This document shows positions 34,234 through 40,750 of a stretch of DNA of 40,750 nucleotides, piece after piece. The position numbers and the translations under genes were made by a program. Source of the DNA: Deltaproteobacteria bacterium (GTDB taxonomy: Bacteria; Desulfobacterota; BSN033; UBA1163); assembly GCA_020059605.1 (NCBI GenBank), contig JAGVBT010000008.1, positions 1 to 40,750 of the forward strand, written 5' to 3'. The notes beneath the pieces were generated by a model. The model was given only the letters and a program-made list of their open reading frames with translations. It searched no databases and had not been told where the DNA came from. Position 1 is the stretch's first letter; each line of letters begins with the position of its first letter.

Positions 34234-35579
34234 CTTCTATCCCCGATCAACTGCCGATAGATGCCTTCGATCTCCACGGCATGCTCTTCCATGGTCTTCG
34301 GTTTCGGCATCCTGCCGGCCATCCTGCGGATCAGACCTCCATCTTCGATGAACCTGAGCATGCACCTTCTTAAACCCCCGGCATCTCCCGGCTCAAAGAG
34401 CAGGCCGCTCTCGCCCTCTTTGACAGCCTCCGGAATGGCGCCGATCCTCGAGGCAATGACAGGCAGCCCCAGGCTGTTGGCCTCCCTTATGACAAAGGAA
34501 AAGGACTCCGGGCAGATGGAGGGTAGAACAACCACGTCCTGATCCTTTAATGCGTCGGCCAAATCCTCCCTCTTGAAAGGACCTCGAAAATCCACAGGGA
34601 ACCCGTCTGCCTGTTCTTTCAACTGGTCGTAGTAGGCCGCGGTCCACGGATTTCTGCTCCCGTAGATCGTCAGGGCCGTTTTCTCCCGGGGAAGGGTTTT
34701 AAAGGCATCGACAAGGAGATGAAGTCCCTTCAGAGGCAGGATGTTCCCGAAATAACAGAACCGGACCTTTCCATCGGCCACTTTCTCCTCCGCCAGGCCT
34801 TGCACAGGAGGAATTCCCAGCGGAACGATCTTCAGCCTTGGCTTGATGACGGGATAGTACTTCAAAAACTGCTTTTGAACAAAGGCCGAGGGAGCAAACA
34901 GGATATCTGGAATTTTCAGGATTTCATACATAAACCGGTACCGGTGAAAGACTTCGTATCCCTGTTCGCCGAGGAGCTTCGGGGGAATAAAGAACCGTTT
35001 TGTCCATTTCACGAAGGGAAAGGGAAGGATGTCCTTGTTTTTCAAAAAGAAGGCGGTCCTTCCCTCTTTCGGCCCCGTGCTATAGAAGCCTTTTAAACAC
35101 GACGCACATTCTAACCCGTAAAGCGGACCCGGGCAGAGACCGTTATTCTCTTTTAAGAGATGAATCCGATGGCAGAGGATAAAAAAGTCATGAAGTGTCA
35201 GGACAACCGGAACTCCCTCCTCCTTTGCCAGACGCAACAAGTGGGCCGAAAGGGCGATGAAATGTTGAAAATGGACGAGGTCCGGTCTTTCCCGGCGGAG
35301 TGTCTCCAGGAAACTTCTGTCAAAGTAATGGTTGTCATAATAAACCTTCGGATCGGGGATCCGGGTCAGGTTATTCACGACCCGGGTCACTTTCAATCCT
35401 TCATAGATTTCGTCGGTCGATGAAAATTCCTCCCTGTCCGGGGCTTCTTCCCTGCAAAAGACAGAGATCTCGTGGCTCAACCCGGCCAACGCCTTCGAAA
35501 GATAGAAGGTGTAGAGTTCGACCCCGGCATTTTCTCTGGGCGGAAGGCCATGGCTCACCTGTAGGATCTTCATCGTCAT
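34230..35579 (-). CDS. GT4 glycosyltransferase
   Basis: A retaining GT-B enzyme of 449 residues from the ATG at 35579, which shares one base with the stop of the preceding gene (TGATG); the next ATG is 6 bases on. The longer reading to 35723 would run back into that gene and adds no family sequence. 'ILQVSHGLPPRENAGVELYTF' style N terminus, 'VRFCYFGNILPLKGLHLLVDA' at the domain boundary and 'PESFSFVIREANSLGLPVIAS' with the E-x7-E motif are as in GT4. 'CLKGF' and neighbouring cysteines in the first domain are not explained. Second gene of the main glycan operon. Confidence 0.9.
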   Translation of the reverse strand: MTMKILQVSHGLPPRENAGVELYTFYLSKALAGLSHEISVFCREEAPDREEFSSTDEIYEGLKVTRVVNNLTRIPDPKVYYDNHYFDRSFLETLRRERPDLVHFQHFIALSAHLLRLAKEEGVPVVLTLHDFFILCHRIHLLKENNGLCPGPLYGLECASCLKGFYSTGPKEGRTAFFLKNKDILPFPFVKWTKRFFIPPKLLGEQGYEVFHRYRFMYEILKIPDILFAPSAFVQKQFLKYYPVIKPRLKIVPLGIPPVQGLAEEKVADGKVRFCYFGNILPLKGLHLLVDAFKTLPREKTALTIYGSRNPWTAAYYDQLKEQADGFPVDFRGPFKREDLADALKDQDVVVLPSICPESFSFVIREANSLGLPVIASRIGAIPEAVKEGESGLLFEPGDAGGLRRCMLRFIEDGGLIRRMAGRMPKPKTMEEHAVEIEGIYRQLIGDRR

Positions 35580-36532
35580 CACTTCTTGATGATGGAGGGC
35601 TGAAGGGAAAACCTTTCTCTCACTTTTTGAGGAATCCTTTCGAGATGGGTTCCCAGCCAGAGTCCGCTGAAGGCCGAAAGATACCAGAAGAGGCTCGGGA
35701 AGAACCACCGGCAAAATCCCCACCCGCTTCCGCCTTCGGATCGAAAGAAGTCATAATCCGCCCTGACGGAGTTTCGCGTGGCGGTAAAAATCGCCTTGAA
35801 CACGGGAAACTCGTCTTTCCCGAAAAGCTCCTTCATGGCTTTCGCATGTTCGAAGTGGCGCCGGAAGTTCTTGACCGGCTTGTAATGATGGGAATGGATC
35901 AGGATGGCATCCGGAACATAGACGGTCTTGTACCCGGCTTCAAGGACCCGCTTGGCCCAGTCCTGGTCCTCCGCAAATTCAACTCTCCGGAAGGGAAACT
36001 TTCCCCAGACCTCTTTACGAATACAGGAGCCCGTATTGGAGAACCAGATAAACGGATAGGGATTCGATTCATAGGCGGGGTTTTCGATAGCCACGTTCAC
36101 CCTCTTGGTCTTTCCGGAAGTCAACTCCGTCTGAAGGATCTGCCGCCTTTCCATCAGGGGACATTCAGGCCTCGGCCGTTGGCTGCTGAAACTTCCTGCG
36201 ACCGAGGGATCTTCGCGGAGGGGCTCAACCAATGTCTCAAGCCATACATCATCCCATGGAGTGGCATCCTGGGTCAGATAGACGAGATAGTGTCCCCGGG
36301 CAAGGGAAGCCCCTATATTTCTTGTCTCCCCGTGATTGAAAGTCTCAGGGGGGATCTCTTTCAGCCGGACCGGAAATCGAGCCAAGATTTCGTTGCTTCG
36401 GTCCGTTGAGCCGGAATCGACGGCAATCACCTCAAATTCATCTTTAATTTTCTGAGAAAAGATCCCTTGAAGGACCTCTTCGAGAAAGGCCTGGCCGTTC
36501 TTGACGAGAAGGATGATTGAAATCTCCACCAT
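35579..36532 (-). CDS. GT2 glycosyltransferase (rhamnosyltransferase-like)
   Basis: A 317-residue GT2 enzyme. 'ISIILLVKNGQAFLEEVL', 'AVDSGSTDRSNEIL', 'FNHGETRNIGASLARG' and 'LTQDATPWDD' are typical of the group that includes O-antigen rhamnosyltransferases; 'TQDA' stands where the DXD metal motif is expected. 'FAEDQDWAKRVLEAGYK' supplies the catalytic base region. The C-terminal 80 residues contain a hydrophobic stretch (about 275-297) that may touch the membrane. It is the first gene of the long minus-strand glycan operon, about 67 bases downstream of the predicted transcription start. The ATG has no clear ribosome binding site; GTG one codon later is possible. Confidence 0.88.
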   Translation of the reverse strand: MVEISIILLVKNGQAFLEEVLQGIFSQKIKDEFEVIAVDSGSTDRSNEILARFPVRLKEIPPETFNHGETRNIGASLARGHYLVYLTQDATPWDDVWLETLVEPLREDPSVAGSFSSQRPRPECPLMERRQILQTELTSGKTKRVNVAIENPAYESNPYPFIWFSNTGSCIRKEVWGKFPFRRVEFAEDQDWAKRVLEAGYKTVYVPDAILIHSHHYKPVKNFRRHFEHAKAMKELFGKDEFPVFKAIFTATRNSVRADYDFFRSEGGSGWGFCRWFFPSLFWYLSAFSGLWLGTHLERIPQKVRERFSLQPSIIKK

Positions 36533-36605
36533 ACGATCAAACTTTAATTTCCGTCCTCAGGCATCATATGATTTCTGAACTCATGGAGTGTGAAAAATCG
36601 AATTT

Positions 36606-36634
36606 ATCTTAACCGAATTTTATATTAGGGTCAA
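36606..36634 (-). promoter_or_regulatory. Sigma70-type promoter of the glycan operon
   Basis: Minus strand: TTGACC (36634-36629), exactly 17 bases, TAAGAT (36611-36606). Transcription would start near 36599. No JUMPstart/ops element (GGCGGTAGC) is present in the leader. Confidence 0.6.
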
Positions 36635-36652
36635 GGAGTTACGCAGGCATAA

Positions 36653-36692
36653 CATGAACAATGAACAATGTACGATGAACAATGAACATTGA
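36653..36692. repeat. Degenerate ATGAACA/ACGATGAACA repeat
   Basis: A run of near-identical units of 7 bases (ATGAACA, ATGTACG, ATGAACA) between divergent promoters. It is the reverse-complement counterpart of the 14-bp repeat at 5299-5360. Confidence 0.65.
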
Positions 36693-36718
36693 ATTTTGGG
36701 CCCTTCGTGCTTTAAGAT
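36689..36718 (+). promoter_or_regulatory. Candidate promoter of the bcr-like operon
   Basis: TTGAAT (36689-36694), 18 bases, TAAGAT (36713-36718). An AAAGGAG site follows before the ATG at 36743. The two boxes are each only partial matches. Confidence 0.4.
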
Positions 36719-36742
36719 AGAGTCGGAAAGGAGATTGATGAG

Positions 36743-37528
36743 ATGATTGTTGCGGGCATCGATGTCGGCGGCAAAAATGTTCATATCGTGATCAGAAAAG
36801 ATGGCCGGATATTGACAAAGGGAACCTTGCCGGCTGGAATCAAAAAGGCGGAGGCGGTCGATGCCCTGTATGACCAGGTGCTTAAACAGGCGGGCCTTTC
36901 GAGAAAGGATGTGGAGCGCGTGGTGGCAACAGGAAGCGCAGCAAAACGTGTCGCCTTTGCCCATGGCTTTATTCAGGATGTGGTTGCGGATGCGCGGGGA
37001 GTGATCAAATCGTTTCCGAATGCCAGGACCGTGATCGATGTCGGAGCCGAAGAAGGTCGGGCAATAAAATTAGGGGCTGATGGAAAGGTTTTGGATTTTG
37101 CCATCAATGAGAAATGCGCCGCCGGGACCGGGACATTTGTCGAAGCCATGTCACGGGCCCTGGAGGTCTCCGTCGAGGAAATGTCAAAGATTGCGCTCGA
37201 CTCCACAAAGTCCATCCCGATGAATGCCCAGTGCGCGGTCTTCGGGGAATCGGAAGTGGTCTCCCTCATCCATCAGAAAGCGTCTAAAGCCGATATCTCC
37301 AGGGCTGTCATGGATGCGGTTGCGGGCAGAGTCGGGTCGGTCGTCCGGATCGTTGGCCTGGAAAAGGATGTGATGCTTGTTGGCGGGATGGCTAAAAATG
37401 CCGGATTTGTCGATTCGTTGGAAAAGAACCTTGAGATGCCGGTGATTGTTCCGAATGATCCGGAATACATGGGGGCCTATGGGGCCGCCGAGGTTGCTCT
37501 CTCCGACATTTTCGAAGAAGCGAAATAA
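36743..37528 (+). CDS. BcrD/BzdQ/HgdC-type ATPase (electron activator subunit)
   Basis: A 261-residue ASKHA-fold ATPase of the BcrA/BadF/BadG/HgdC family. These iron-sulfur proteins use ATP to push single electrons of very low potential into benzoyl-CoA reductases or 2-hydroxyacyl-CoA dehydratases. The phosphate loop is 'GIDVGG' at 5-10. Cys125 in 'NEKCAAGTGTF' and Cys164 in 'NAQCAVFGESE' match the two cysteines that hold the intersubunit [4Fe-4S] cluster. The middle motif reads 'DVGAEEGRAIK' instead of the more usual 'DIGGQD', which I associate with the BcrD/BzdQ branch, with limited certainty. It is followed by a paralogue and a ferredoxin on the same strand. GGAG lies 9 bases before the ATG. 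Confidence 0.87.
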   Translation: MIVAGIDVGGKNVHIVIRKDGRILTKGTLPAGIKKAEAVDALYDQVLKQAGLSRKDVERVVATGSAAKRVAFAHGFIQDVVADARGVIKSFPNARTVIDVGAEEGRAIKLGADGKVLDFAINEKCAAGTGTFVEAMSRALEVSVEEMSKIALDSTKSIPMNAQCAVFGESEVVSLIHQKASKADISRAVMDAVAGRVGSVVRIVGLEKDVMLVGGMAKNAGFVDSLEKNLEMPVIVPNDPEYMGAYGAAEVALSDIFEEAK

Positions 37529-37539
37529 TCCACCCTTTT

Positions 37540-37585
37540 AACCCCCCTCTGTCCCCCCTTAATTAAGGGGGGATGAAGGGGGGTT
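37540..37585. repeat. 46-bp palindrome (G/C-block REP-like element)
   Basis: AACCCCCC and GGGGGGTT form the outer arms, CCCCCCTTAA and TTAAGGGGGG the inner arms, all perfect and centred between 37562 and 37563; only the 5-base joints between the blocks mismatch. It lies between the two ATPase genes, 12 bp after the first stop. Confidence 0.85.
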
Positions 37586-37657
37586 ACATCTTCCCTTGAG
37601 GTAAGTTAATTAGAGACCCCGCCATGGGGGGAATTTAGGTGAGGTTTGGAGAATTGA

Positions 37658-38593
37658 ATGGTTGAGCAAGGAAAACCCGTTGAGTTCTGGAGATGGCCTG
37701 AAACCAACTGGGTTAATCCGGATATCGATTGGATAAAAGGCGAATGGATTACCGCCGGAGTCGATGTGGGTTCTGTCAGCACTCAAGCGGTCATTATGGT
37801 GGATGGCGAGTTCTACGCCTTCGGCAACACGCGAACGGGCTCGGACAGCCCCAACAGCGCCCAAAAGGGAATGGACTATGCTCTTGAAAAGACCGATCTG
37901 AAGTTAGAGAATATCGATTATTGTATCGGCACCGGCTACGGCAGGGTCAATGTCCCCATGGCACAACAAGCAATCACCGAGATTTCCTGCCATGCTCGTG
38001 GAGCCAATTTCATGTACGGCCCTGACGTCAGAACGGTCATGGATATGGGCGGTCAGGACTGCAAGGCCATCAATGTCGATGACCGGGGTAAAGTTCTCAA
38101 CTTTATGATGAACGACAAGTGCGCGGCTGGAACCGGACGCGGCATGGAGGTTTTTGCAGACCTTATTCATATCCCTGTCTGGGAGATTGGTCCCCGTTCT
38201 TTCCTAATTTCGAGAGAACCTCCCTCCATCAGCAACACCTGCGTCGTCTTCGCCAAAAGCGAGGTGGTGGGACTACTTGAACAGGGCGTCCCGGAAAACG
38301 AGATCATGGCGGCCTACTGTTCCGCGATGGCACACCGGATTATGGAGCTTCTCAAGCGATTGGGCGTGAAAGAGAAATTTGTCATCACCGGCGGAATCGC
38401 CAAGAACGAAGGAGTGGTCAAGAGGCTGGAAAAGGAGCTCGGCATCAAGACCGCCGAACAGGCTTGGGCAAATCCACAGTATCGCGAGAAAAATTATCCC
38501 TTCGACACCCAGCTTGCAGGAGCTTTAGGAGCCGCCCTCTTTGGACAGTCGCTGTTGGAATTAGGAAAGGCCAAGTCCGTTCGAAAAACCTGA
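37658..38593 (+). CDS. BcrA/BzdP-type ATPase (electron activator subunit)
   Basis: A 311-residue paralogue of the preceding ATPase with an extra N-terminal extension of about 30 residues. The phosphate loop is 'GVDVGSVST' (34-42), 'DMGGQDCKAI' is at about 129-138, Cys155 is in 'NDKCAAGTGRG' and Cys195 in 'SNTCVVFAKSE'. With the partner's two cysteines this gives the four ligands of one [4Fe-4S] cluster if the two form a heterodimer, as in benzoyl-CoA reductases; dehydratase activators are homodimers. The longer N terminus and the motif differences between the two favour the heterodimer. GGAG lies 7 bases before the ATG. The catalytic reductase or dehydratase subunits are not adjacent. Confidence 0.87.
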   Translation: MVEQGKPVEFWRWPETNWVNPDIDWIKGEWITAGVDVGSVSTQAVIMVDGEFYAFGNTRTGSDSPNSAQKGMDYALEKTDLKLENIDYCIGTGYGRVNVPMAQQAITEISCHARGANFMYGPDVRTVMDMGGQDCKAINVDDRGKVLNFMMNDKCAAGTGRGMEVFADLIHIPVWEIGPRSFLISREPPSISNTCVVFAKSEVVGLLEQGVPENEIMAAYCSAMAHRIMELLKRLGVKEKFVITGGIAKNEGVVKRLEKELGIKTAEQAWANPQYREKNYPFDTQLAGALGAALFGQSLLELGKAKSVRKT

Positions 38594-38603
38594 CCCTGCT
38601 TTC

Positions 38604-38640
38604 CCCTCTCCCCTTGCGGGAGAGGGTTAGGGTGAGGGGA
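38604..38640. repeat. CCCTCTCCC/GGGAGAGGG palindrome with GGTGAGGGG tail
   Basis: Perfect 9-bp stem (38604-38612 and 38618-38626) with a 5-base loop CTTGC, followed by TTAGGGTGAGGGG. The tail's GAGGGG is the only ribosome-binding-like sequence before the ferredoxin ATG at 38646. Confidence 0.85.
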
Positions 38641-38645
38641 AAAAC

Positions 38646-38966
38646 ATGATTGCCAATTACGGTTTTAATGACGCCTCGGGAGATTGGTTTCTCATTCTGA
38701 ACACAGATAAATGCAACGGTTGCGGCAAATGCGTGGAGGTCTGCCCGGTAAAAATTCTCAAAGTGGGACCGGACGAGATAGACATCTTCCGCGAAGAACC
38801 GGTGGCCTTTGTAAAACATGAGGAACGGAAAAAAATCAAATACCACTGCGCTCCCTGCAAACCCGGGTACGGATTGGGACTCCCCCCTTGTGTGGCGGCC
38901 TGTGAACCCGCGGCCATCTCTTTTTCAGACGGATGGAAGGCCTGTTTTAAAGATAGTCATCAGTAA
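38646..38966 (+). CDS. 2[4Fe-4S] ferredoxin
   Basis: A 106-residue ferredoxin that probably feeds electrons to the two ATPases upstream. The first cluster motif is CxxCxxCxxxCP (Cys23, 26, 29, 33). The second is CxxC-x10-CxxxC (Cys68, 71, 82, 86), with an enlarged spacing between the second and third cysteine as in Alvin-type ferredoxins of aromatic degradation pathways, where such proteins serve benzoyl-CoA reductases (established for the pathway; inferred here). A bzdM-like role is plausible. The stretch between clusters (about 35-67) is longer than in small clostridial ferredoxins. Its ribosome binding site comes from the tail of a palindromic repeat. It is 52 bp after the second ATPase. 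Confidence 0.88.
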   Translation: MIANYGFNDASGDWFLILNTDKCNGCGKCVEVCPVKILKVGPDEIDIFREEPVAFVKHEERKKIKYHCAPCKPGYGLGLPPCVAACEPAAISFSDGWKACFKDSHQ

Positions 38967-38999
38967 TCAGAGATCAGTTATCCGTGGTTAGTAGTTCAT

Positions 39000-39037
39000 A
39001 GTCCATAGTCCATAGTCCATCGTTCATTGTTTATCGT
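39000..39037. repeat. Tandem AGTCCAT units
   Basis: About three copies of a 7-base unit (GTCCATA) followed by GTCCATCGTTCATTG, the same sequence as in the 5299-5360 repeat. Lies between the ferredoxin and the small CxxC gene. Confidence 0.6.
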
Positions 39038-39072
39038 ATGAGCAGAGAAGAAGAATTAAAAATACCCTTTCC

Positions 39073-39142
39073 CCCTCTCCCTTGATGCCTCCCTGCGCGA
39101 AGCCGCTTCGGCGAAGGCAGGGGAGAGGGCTGGGGTGAGGGT
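39073..39142. repeat. Palindrome nested in the loop of a CCCTCTCCC repeat
   Basis: CCCTCTCCC (39073-39081) and GGGAGAGGG (39121-39129) are the same arms as at 38604-38626, but here the loop is 39 bases and contains a second palindrome around GAAGCCGCTTCGGCGAA. The tail again ends in GGGGTGAGGGTG, just before the next gene. Confidence 0.8.
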
Positions 39143-39154
39143 GAAAAGGTTTAT

Positions 39155-39364
39155 ATGCCTCGAGAAGAAGAGCTAAGAAAAGAAGGCTGGGAAAAAAGAT
39201 TTACCATGGATGAGCCGCGCCTCTCCGAAATGGCGGCTCAATATAGAGAGCTCGGTTTTGAAGTCCTCCTCGAGCCTGTCGACCTCTCTTCCGAAGAATG
39301 CACCAGTTGTATCGCTGTAGCCCCCTACCGCTACAAAACCATCTACACCCGCCCCAAAAATTAG
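39155..39364 (+). CDS. Small CxxC protein, unknown function
   Basis: A 69-residue protein I do not recognise. The first half is charged and helical ('PREEELRKEGWEKRF'), the centre reads 'YRELGFEVLLEPVD', and 'EECTSCIAVAPYRYKTIYTR' holds a single CxxC pair. Two cysteines could bind half of a metal site or share it in a dimer. It lies 188 bp after the ferredoxin on the same strand, behind a palindrome whose GGTGAGGGTGAAAAGG tail provides the ribosome binding site. The location suggests an accessory to the electron-transfer unit, but nothing else supports this. Confidence 0.65.
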   Translation: MPREEELRKEGWEKRFTMDEPRLSEMAAQYRELGFEVLLEPVDLSSEECTSCIAVAPYRYKTIYTRPKN

Positions 39365-39504
39365 GGTTTTCAGACCTTTTCTACCAGAGACTGTTCCGGC
39401 ATATAATAAGATCCTAAAAGTAGCTTCCTGAAATCGTGATTTTTCGATTTTTCACAAACATGCACATTTGCATTGGTAATGCGCAAACGCCTGTAAGCTC
39501 GCAT

Positions 39505-39535
39505 TTGGAATCTTTTTGAAAAAATGTTATATATT
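39505..39535 (+). promoter_or_regulatory. Candidate promoter of the toxin-antitoxin pair
   Basis: TTGGAA (39505-39510), 17 bases, TATATA (39528-39533; TATATT two bases further). Strongly AT-rich around the -10. It sits 33 bases before the antitoxin start. Confidence 0.4.
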
Positions 39536-39567
39536 CGACAGAGCCGGAACCAAAGGAGGTTTAAATT

Positions 39568-39801
39568 TTGGACTATATTTTTGAAGCTATCTACGAAAAC
39601 GGGGTTTTGAGACCTCTTGAGTCTCTTAAACTGCCCGACCACCAGAAGGTCACGATAACGATTCAATTGCCGCCAGTGGAAAATCCGGATGAAGAACTGG
39701 AATCATGGCACCAGGTATATGCTGGCCTCTCTGATTCAGACATCCGTGAGATCGAATCCGTGGCCTTCGACCGCAGTTACTTCATGACTCAGGAGACCTG
39801 A
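39568..39801 (+). CDS. DUF104 (AF2212-like) antitoxin
   Basis: A 77-residue antitoxin-family protein. The N terminus 'IFEAIYENGVLRPLESLKLPDHQKVTITI' style sequence is the DUF104 beta barrel; the C-terminal tail 'DIREIESVAFDRSYF' is the usual segment that wraps the toxin's active site. The start codon is TTG at 39568, picked because AAAGGAGG lies 8 bases upstream and there is no ATG nearby. It is followed after 2 bases by the PIN toxin gene. An antitoxin of this kind normally also represses its own promoter. Confidence 0.85.
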   Translation: MDYIFEAIYENGVLRPLESLKLPDHQKVTITIQLPPVENPDEELESWHQVYAGLSDSDIREIESVAFDRSYFMTQET

Positions 39802-39803
39802 TT

Positions 39804-40217
39804 GTGCCACCTCTTGCCCTGTTCGATACGGACACCCTGTCAGAGATAATGAAGGGAAAGAATGCTTCTGTCGAAAAACATGCCAGGGATTATTTGAAGA
39901 CACATGGCCGATTCCGCTTTTCCGTCATCACTCGCTATGAAATCCTGCGTGGATTAAAGGCGAAGCAGGCTACTCGACAATTGGCAATTTTCGAAGACAA
40001 ATGCAGTAAGAGCTATTTATACCCTGTAACCGATGAGATCGTTGTTCAGGCCTCCGATATCTATGCACATCTCCATCAAAAAGGATTACTGATTAACGAT
40101 GCAGATATCCTGATAGCATCTACTGCGATGGTGCATCATCTCACGTTGATCACCGGGAATATCGATCACTTCGCCCGCATCCCCAGCCTGCTTTGCGAAA
40201 GCTGGAAATCGCCCTGA
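39804..40217 (+). CDS. PIN-domain RNase toxin (VapC-like)
   Basis: A 137-residue PIN-domain ribonuclease. The catalytic acids are visible: Asp8/Asp10 in 'FDTDTLSE', Glu in 'TRYEILRG', Asp in 'NDADILIAS' and Asp in 'TGNIDHFARI'. Length is normal for VapC. The start is a GTG at 39804 with AGGAG 8 bases upstream, within the end of the antitoxin gene, so expression is coupled and toxin translation may be kept low by the weak codon. The VapC-like class cuts tRNA or rRNA; the target here is unknown. Confidence 0.88.
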   Translation: MPPLALFDTDTLSEIMKGKNASVEKHARDYLKTHGRFRFSVITRYEILRGLKAKQATRQLAIFEDKCSKSYLYPVTDEIVVQASDIYAHLHQKGLLINDADILIASTAMVHHLTLITGNIDHFARIPSLLCESWKSP

Positions 40218-40312
40218 TTATTCAAGACGGCTTCTGCATCCCGCCCTCCCCTTGCGCTCTCCTCGGAGGTAAACAGCGTGCCAATATTTTTATCAATATT
40301 TCGGGGATGAGA

Positions 40313-40359
40313 AAGGGGACAGGACAGGCAACGCCTTAACAAAGGTGGCCTGTCCCCTT
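40313..40359. repeat. Inverted repeat with AAGGGGACAGG arms
   Basis: Perfect 11-bp arms at 40313-40323 and 40349-40359 separated by 25 bases. The arms start with the same AAGGGGA as the left inverted repeat near the EFR1 pseudogene. Probably a small non-autonomous element. Confidence 0.7.
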
Positions 40360-40482
40360 CATACTCCATTTGCATCGGAAATGAGTGATGGTTGATGAGG
40401 ACTCGGGTCCTGCATTGTAGGTGAAAACCCTCTCCAGATTTCTTGTGAGGAGGTCCCGTGATACCCCCCCTTCCAATTTTTA

Positions 40483-40511
40483 TTGACATTTTTTTCATAT
40501 TTTCATACACT
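40483..40511 (+). promoter_or_regulatory. Sigma70-type promoter pointing out of the window
   Basis: TTGACA (40483-40488), 17 bases, TACACT (40506-40511). Perfect -35 and correct spacing; -10 is a partial match. No gene starts soon after. Confidence 0.45.
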
Positions 40512-40732
40512 CTTATTTAAATGGAAGCCCTCCATTAATAACAATTTACCCATTCGTTGGGCATAACCCTATCAAAAAAGAGAAGGTGTCATAAGACACA
40601 CTTTCTTCCACTCCATAATTGACAGCATCTGTAAAAAAGTTGTAGATTTTTGACTGTAAAAGTAGGGTATTGTTCTTTGCAAGATCTGTAACCCTCGACT
40701 AAAGATTAAAAAAAGTATAATAGAGGTGAAAT

Positions 40733-40750
40733 ATGGGATCTGTAGTCAGG
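40733..40750 (+). CDS. Possible start of a gene cut by the window edge
   Basis: ATG at 40733 with AGAGGTG 4 to 5 bases upstream and six codons visible (Met-Gly-Ser-Val-Val-Arg). The upstream region has direct repeats like those at insertion-sequence ends, so it could be a transposase gene. Too short to assign. Confidence 0.3.

Larger units (their letters stand above)
40218..40732. other. Intergenic stretch after the toxin gene
   Basis: About 515 bp without a gene. It contains the inverted repeat 40313-40359, the recurrence of the 15983 segment at 40437-40460, a promoter-like pair at 40483-40511 and, further right, direct repeats of CTGTAAAA near 40629 and 40655. Confidence 0.55.

Noticed and set aside
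35300..36409. 369-codon open frame on the plus strand
   Set aside because: Antisense to the GT2 and GT4 genes, which have intact motifs and operon overlaps; product is low-complexity shadow sequence.
36533..36742. JUMPstart/ops element before the glycan operon
   Set aside because: The GGCGGTAGC core is not present in the leader on the minus strand.
40166..40510. 114-codon minus-strand open frame
   Set aside because: Spans the inverted repeat and overlaps the PIN gene end; no family features or binding site.

Overview
The window looks like chromosomal DNA of an anaerobic Gram-negative bacterium, most likely a Desulfobacterota (deltaproteobacterial) or related syntrophic lineage. The clues are a ferredoxin-type 2-oxoacid oxidoreductase, a TRAP transporter, an oxygen-sensitive 2-hydroxyacyl-CoA dehydratase/benzoyl-CoA reductase activator pair, a nickel racemase homologue, DUF4388 signalling proteins, a sigma54-type promoter and many short palindromic intergenic repeats. 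The taxonomic call is an inference from gene content; no rRNA, tRNA or CRISPR array was found.

Region 1 (1-3480, minus strand): two DUF4388-like proteins flank a Cache-HAMP membrane receptor that has no output domain, with a good sigma54-type promoter in front. Region 2 (3486-14062): an organic-acid locus. A GntR/FCD regulator leads a minus-strand operon of oxidoreductase gamma subunit, a GltD-like flavoprotein fused to ferredoxin clusters, alpha and beta subunits, then TRAP dctQ, dctM, dctP and a secreted protein of unknown function. A LarA-type racemase is transcribed divergently from a shared promoter/operator region. The likely job is import and oxidation of a small 2-hydroxy or 2-oxo acid, but the dehydrogenase step and the racemase cofactor genes are not in view.

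Region 3 (14142-19906): a two-TM potassium channel with two RCK units, a DUF4143 AAA ATPase, a translationally coupled pair of small genes (a DUF5674-like protein and an unknown helical protein), and a decayed EFR1-type flavodoxin-ferredoxin gene bracketed by inverted repeats of about 25 bp. Region 4 (19918-36532, minus strand): a cell-surface glycan cluster. It has an upstream sigma70-type promoter, two giant multi-module glycosyltransferases (1201 and 1514 residues), single-module GT2 and GT4 enzymes, a methyltransferase with a coiled coil, and at its end an ArnC/ArnE/ArnT-like trio for lipid-linked sugar synthesis, flipping and periplasmic transfer.

Region 5 (36743-39364, plus strand): two paralogous BcrA/BadF/HgdC-type ATPases, a 2[4Fe-4S] ferredoxin and a small CxxC protein, separated by palindromic repeats that appear to supply ribosome binding sites. 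No catalytic dehydratase/reductase subunits lie next to them. Region 6 (39568-40750): a DUF104/PIN toxin-antitoxin pair, then a gene-poor stretch with repeats and possibly the edge of an insertion sequence running out of the window.
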